Notes under the pieces: generated by a model | The model's input: only the letters and a program-made list of their open reading frames with translations | Told to the model about the DNA's origin: nothing | The model's database searches: none | Program-made: the position numbers and the translations under genes | In this document: one piece after another, positions 7,981 to 10,500 of the stretch | Layout of the letters: every line of letters begins with the position of its first letter | How positions within the stretch are numbered: the stretch's first letter is position 1 | Origin: Apostichopus japonicus | Lineage: Eukaryota; Echinodermata; Holothuroidea; Aspidochirotida; Stichopodidae | Assembly: GCF_037975245.1 (NCBI RefSeq) | Contig: NC_092564.1 | Coordinates: forward strand, 17,535,484-17,545,983 | Direction: 5' to 3' | DNA length: 10,500 nt

Positions 7981-8104
7981 CCCCATTCCCAGTGGGGGGG
8001 CCAGTGGGGGGGCCAGCCGATTTCATGGGGGGGCCCCGGCCCCCCAGGCCCCCCCGTAGCTACGCCACTGCATATCAAACAGAACATTAAACATAACAAC
8101 AAAC

Positions 8105-8252
8105 CTTTGAAGAAGTAAGTGTATTGATTGCCACTTTCACCAGTAACAACTGCGGCATCGATATCATTAGGAACGCCTGGAAATTCCTCAGAGATGGTTC
8201 TCGGGTAACCTTTATCCAAACGGAAGGTACTGAACCGATAACAAAGATTTCC
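8105..8252 (-). CDS. Hemopexin-domain protein, internal exon 3 (blade 2, start of blade 3)
   Basis: The minus strand has a pyrimidine-rich acceptor, TTTTTTTCCAG (8253), then phase 0: GNLCYRFSTFRLDKGYPR, TISEEFPGVPNDIDAAV, and the next blade's first strand, NQYTYFFK. The donor AAAG|GTTTGT gives phase 1, matching the terminal exon. Length is 148 bp (49 codons plus one base). The preceding exon ends YFFK and this one starts GN, rebuilding the canonical YFFKGN of an Hpx blade, which confirms the junction. Cys replaces the usual aromatic residue in NLCYRF. The donor sequence is not a strong consensus (GTTTGT), and the outer hAT element begins 27 bases beyond it. Confidence 0.93.
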
Positions 8253-9274
8253 CTGGAAAAAAATAGATGTCTAGAGTTAATTAACTATTAATTATATCAG
8301 ATGATTAATCAATAATCATGTGTTTCTCAAAGTCAGCTTGTTTTTTTTTAATTGATCGCCTGAGTTTGATCAATTTTGTTGGATACTATTCGAGAATCGC
8401 ATTTGTCAATTATAGCAACTTTAGTTTCAGATCTAGGAAAATTAGGCTTTAGGACTATAGGTTCATTTGATCCAATAGTACCGTATCCCTCATATGTAGG
8501 TGGTGATATTTCTGAACATTCGTGTGTCTGCATATGTAGTTTCTTGCAAAGTTCTAAATTATGGATGGACAGAAGTACAGATGTAGGTTGATATAGTCAC
8601 GTGCACCATAATAGTATTGATAGCATAGTAGCATATATATATATGATATGACCGGTGTGTATCGGTTTATAGCATAACGAGTGGTGGTTGTGGAATGAGA
8701 AAGTGCCCCTCTGATGTTGTGCCCCCCACTTTATGGAAGTTTCTTACCCCCCCCCCCCCCCGATGGTATACCGCATTTGCTTGGGTACATGCTGCATTAA
8801 GTATAATCATAAAATGCAGTGGTCTGTATATAGGTAGGCATGGTTATGCAGTATTCTGACACTGCTTCTGTAAAGGTATGCTGTATTGGCCCCAATTTGC
8901 TAGATATTCAAATATAGTCACCTTTGGTCAAAATTTTTAAATTGTTTTTTATTACAACCTTTGATGAAATGTTCCTCACTGGGACATTCAGTCTTCTTGT
9001 GTATTCCTTAAGAATGTCTGAGAATAATATATGGAGAGTAAAGACATCCAGGAAAGTACTTTTTGAAAACTTCTAGCAATTGAAGTGTGCTATAATTTGG
9101 GGCCTATTCTGACTACCTTTAAACATTGCCCATTCATTTGTGTTGTTGTTTCTTCTTTTTTTAATAAAGGTCTATAGTGGTCTTCGGGGAAAAATATAAC
9201 TAATATTCTTGCTTCATGTATATTAACTGCTTTATCTCTTAGATATCGATGTTGAAACAGTAAGTCACATTTAC
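8253..9274 (-). other. Intron 2 of the hemopexin gene
   Basis: Starts GTAAAT (9274) and ends TTTCCAG (8253) on the minus strand. It contains a C15 tract (8747-8761), a short TA repeat near 8633-8645, and a small frame open on both strands around 8348-8591 with no recognisable motif. No other structure seen. Confidence 0.85.
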
Positions 9275-9504
9275 CTTGAAAAAGTAAGTTTTGCCTGTGT
9301 CTTTCCATGTCAGAGCCGCGTCGATACCGGCAGGCAAGCCGGGGAAAACGGAACAAACTGGTTTTGGATAACCCGAGACGATATCACCAGTAGCTGGGGT
9401 TAGTTTCGTAACCATGCTTCCGCGAAAAGCAAAGATGTTACCCATGGATACACCGGTGAGAATGTGAGTTATAGCATCTGTTTTACCACTAAGGCACCTT
9501 GAAG
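9275..9504 (-). CDS. Hemopexin-domain protein, internal exon 2 (blade 1 of the second propeller)
   Basis: The minus strand has an acceptor, CATATCAG (9505), then two bases completing a split codon (G|CT, Ala) and 76 codons. The exon reads SRCLSGKTDAITHILTG, GNIFAFRGSMVTKL, SGYPKPVCSVFPGLPAGIDA and finally TGKTYFFK. The DAIT...FRG...GYP...GLP..IDAA series is the standard first blade of an Hpx propeller; the Cys four residues before Asp-Ala-Ile-Thr region is the usual disulphide partner of the final blade-4 Cys. The donor is AAG|GTAAAT, phase 0. Phases at both ends match the neighbouring exons. There is an extra Cys in PVCSVFPG. The trp of the common W-x-GLP is Phe here. Confidence 0.94.
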
Positions 9505-9830
9505 CTGATATGATTGTTATCCAGTGTATATGTAAGGAAAAAAGATATTAGAAACCAGAATTACACGAAGAAGTTATACAATACCAAAAACTGCTATAGC
9601 GTTCTTGCGCCGATAATCCGAAGCCCGAATTTTACCTATTTGTTTGTATATATAACTATATATAACTCTATATATATTCGAGTTGCAATGGTTAGCATCA
9701 TGTTTGATCTCTAGAGTAAGGCAAAATATGTCACCAAATACAGAACTAGTATTGTTCGATACAGGTGACAAACGCCTACAGTGGAATAACGACCTACCTT
9801 ACCGGTTTCGAACCTTTGGACATACAATCA

Positions 9831-9902
9831 GCGTCCATAGCCTAGTGGTTAGGGTGTCCGCGTACAGAGCGGGAGGCCCGGGTTCGAATCCCGGTGGAGG
9901 CT
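9831..9902 (+). tRNA. tRNA-like gene, anticodon ACA (would read Cys UGU)
   Basis: A full cloverleaf folds from 9831 to 9901 with discriminator T9902. The acceptor stem is 9831-9837 with 9895-9901 (6 of 7 pairs, G-G mismatch at the third). The D stem is GCCT/GGGT with two G-U pairs. The anticodon stem TCCGC/GCGGG encloses the loop GTACAGA, with ACA at 9864-9866. The T stem CCGGG/CCCGG has the loop TTCGAAT. Box A (TAGCCTAGTGG, 9838-9848) and box B (GGTTCGAATCC, 9881-9891) are intact, and T6 (9908-9913) is a good Pol III terminator. ACA is not a normal animal cytosolic anticodon, and G at position 32 is unusual. The body resembles Asp/Glu-type tRNAs. It may be a diverged or pseudo-tRNA, or the head of a SINE. 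It lies in intron 1, opposite strand to the hemopexin gene. Confidence 0.75.
9838..9891 (+). promoter_or_regulatory. Internal Pol III promoter (boxes A and B)
   Basis: Box A TAGCCTAGTGG at 9838-9848 and box B GGTTCGAATCC at 9881-9891 match the Pol III type 2 consensus at normal tRNA spacing. Confidence 0.8.
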
Positions 9903-9907
9903 AGAAG

Positions 9908-9913
9908 TTTTTT
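9908..9913 (+). terminator. Pol III terminator T6
   Basis: A run of six T starts 6 bases after the discriminator position of the tRNA-like gene, a standard Pol III stop. Confidence 0.75.
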
Positions 9914-9948
9914 CACTGTTCTTGATTTTCCAACTCATTACGATTTTC

Positions 9949-9952
<4 letters not shown>

Positions 9953-9993
<41 letters not shown>

Positions 9994-10160
9994 TATATTT
10001 ATATATATATATATATATATAACTCTATATATATATAATATATATCACTCTAAATAATTGTATATATATATAACTATATATAACTCTATATAATTGTATA
10101 TATTAAATTATATATATATATATAACTATATATATATATATATATATAGTTATATATAGC
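9953..10160. repeat. Compound AT microsatellite
   Basis: Long AT runs interrupted by ATAACTCTATATATA-type units. A 28-bp version of this unit (ending AACTATATATAACTCTATAT-like sequence) occurs at 10063-10092 and again at 9647-9674, on the other side of the tRNA-like gene. In an AT-only context this similarity is weak evidence of shared origin. Confidence 0.9.
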
Positions 10161-10164
10161 AGAG

Positions 10165-10179
10165 AAATAAAAAATACGA

Positions 10180-10269
<90 letters not shown>

Positions 10270-10284
10270 TCGTATTTTTTATTT
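10165..10284. repeat. Perfect 120-bp palindrome at the intron 1 donor
   Basis: AAATAAAAAATACGACG (10165-10181), then (AT)43 (10182-10267), then CGTCGTATTTTTTATTT (10268-10284). The 17-bp unique arms are exactly complementary and the AT core is self-complementary, so the whole 120 bp is a perfect palindrome. Read in the gene's direction it starts at intron position +7, just after the GTAGGA donor. Confidence 0.97.
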
Positions 10285-10290
10285 TCCTAC

Positions 10291-10500
10291 CTAGTCTTGC
10301 AGTACAAAGATCAGGTTCACACACATCCGTCCAGTCGATTTCTGAATCTCCCTCCTGACATCCAAGCCAACTAGAGGTTACTGGTAGAGGGTAGCCATCC
10401 TCTGCCCTATTTCCTGTTGCATTGTATTTCCAATACATGCCCCTGTTAAAGAAATATTGTCTTCCGTCACTCCACTGAAAGGCAGCGTCCACGTGAGTAT
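10291..10500 (-). CDS. Hemopexin-domain protein, exon 1 in window (partial; end of first propeller and linker)
   Basis: Open to the window edge. The minus strand reads THVDAAFQWSDG (end of a blade 3), then RQYFFNRGMYWKYN, GYPLPVTSSWLGC (a complete blade 4 ending in the closing Cys), then a linker QEGDSEIDWTDVCEPDLCTA. The donor is CTAG|GTAGGA (intron from 10290), phase 1, matching the next exon. Together with exons 9504-9275, 8252-8105 and 4460-4183 this gives two Hpx domains in tandem, the second complete. Tandem Hpx domains occur in serum hemopexin; matrix metalloproteases and related secreted proteins carry one. No protease, signal peptide or other domain is visible because the 5' part is outside the window, so I give no gene symbol. 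The protein is expected to be secreted, from the family and the paired cysteines. Confidence 0.92.

Larger units (their letters stand above)
5349..8070. mobile_element. Outer hAT-like element (2,722 bp with its nested insertions)
   Basis: Left end CAGTGGCGTAGCTAGG (5349-5364) and right end CGTAGCTACGCCACTG (8055-8070) are terminal inverted repeats: 14 bp perfect, 15 of 16 overall. Both sides are flanked by the identical 8-bp sequence CATATCAA (5341-5348 and 8071-8078), a perfect target-site duplication. Eight-bp duplications and CA(G)..GGCG termini are typical of the hAT superfamily. Removing the nested middle element leaves about 0.9 kb. The left part (5349-5640) carries G-rich subterminal DNA and one copy of a shared ~100-bp module (5424-5520). 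The right part (7470-8070) ends in poly-T tracts and alternating G/C runs. No transposase frame is readable, so the element is non-autonomous. It lies in intron 3 of the hemopexin gene, its near end 27 bases past the exon 3 donor. Confidence 0.92.

Noticed and set aside
8106-8118. Plus-strand frames across 7770-8118 covering the poly-T and Gly/Pro-rich DNA
   Set aside because: They run through the transposon terminus and its homopolymers and lie antisense to a confirmed hemopexin exon.
8348-8591. Overlapping 61- and 71-codon frames on opposite strands in intron 2
   Set aside because: No family motif, and no supporting acceptor and donor pair was identified; the three flanking hemopexin exons join perfectly without it. 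A cassette exon cannot be strictly excluded.
9090-9356. 88-codon minus frame overlapping the blade 1 exon in another frame
   Set aside because: Shadow of the real exon frame, which carries the DAIT, GYP and IDAA motifs.
10103-10290. C-terminal Ile-Tyr tail on the hemopexin exon frame
   Set aside because: It is read-through of intron 1 past the GTAGGA donor into the AT palindrome; splicing to 9504 restores the Hpx fold in frame.

Overview
This is animal nuclear DNA. It has short protein-coding exons split by GT..AG introns, long AT microsatellites, G/C homopolymers, a Pol III-type tRNA sequence and several cut-and-paste DNA transposons. The protein family and repeat style fit a marine invertebrate, perhaps a deuterostome such as an echinoderm or hemichordate. 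That placement is an inference; no species-specific marker is visible.

The one clearly readable gene lies on the minus strand and fills the right 60% of the window. Four exons (10500-10291, partial; 9504-9275; 8252-8105; 4460-4183) join in frame through introns of phase 1, 0 and 1, giving about 287 residues. They encode the last part of one hemopexin (Hpx) beta-propeller, a Cys-containing linker, a complete second four-bladed Hpx domain, and a short Cys-rich tail ending at TGA 4185-4183. The 5' end of the gene lies beyond base 10500.

Introns, in gene order. Intron 1 (10290-9505) starts with a perfect 120-bp palindrome (10165-10284), beginning at intron position +7, and also holds AT arrays and a plus-strand tRNA-like gene (9831-9902, anticodon ACA). 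Intron 2 (9274-8253) has only simple repeats. Intron 3 (8104-4461) is mostly mobile DNA. It contains three hAT-like elements nested like Russian dolls (5349-8070, 5641-7461 and 6204-6863), each with its own terminal inverted repeats and 8-bp target duplication, and a separate TA-flanked MITE with ~100-bp inverted repeats (4746-5006). The middle hAT element also carries a 13-bp minisatellite, a long AT tract and a perfect 68-bp inverted repeat. No transposase is readable, so all of these look non-autonomous.

The left part (1-4182) has no gene I can name. Four candidate exons with fair splice signals (541-714 minus; 787-952, 1433-1531 and 2147-2289 plus) may belong to neighbouring genes, but they do not join into one reading frame. 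The rest appears to be 3' flank, intron or intergenic DNA with G/C homopolymers.
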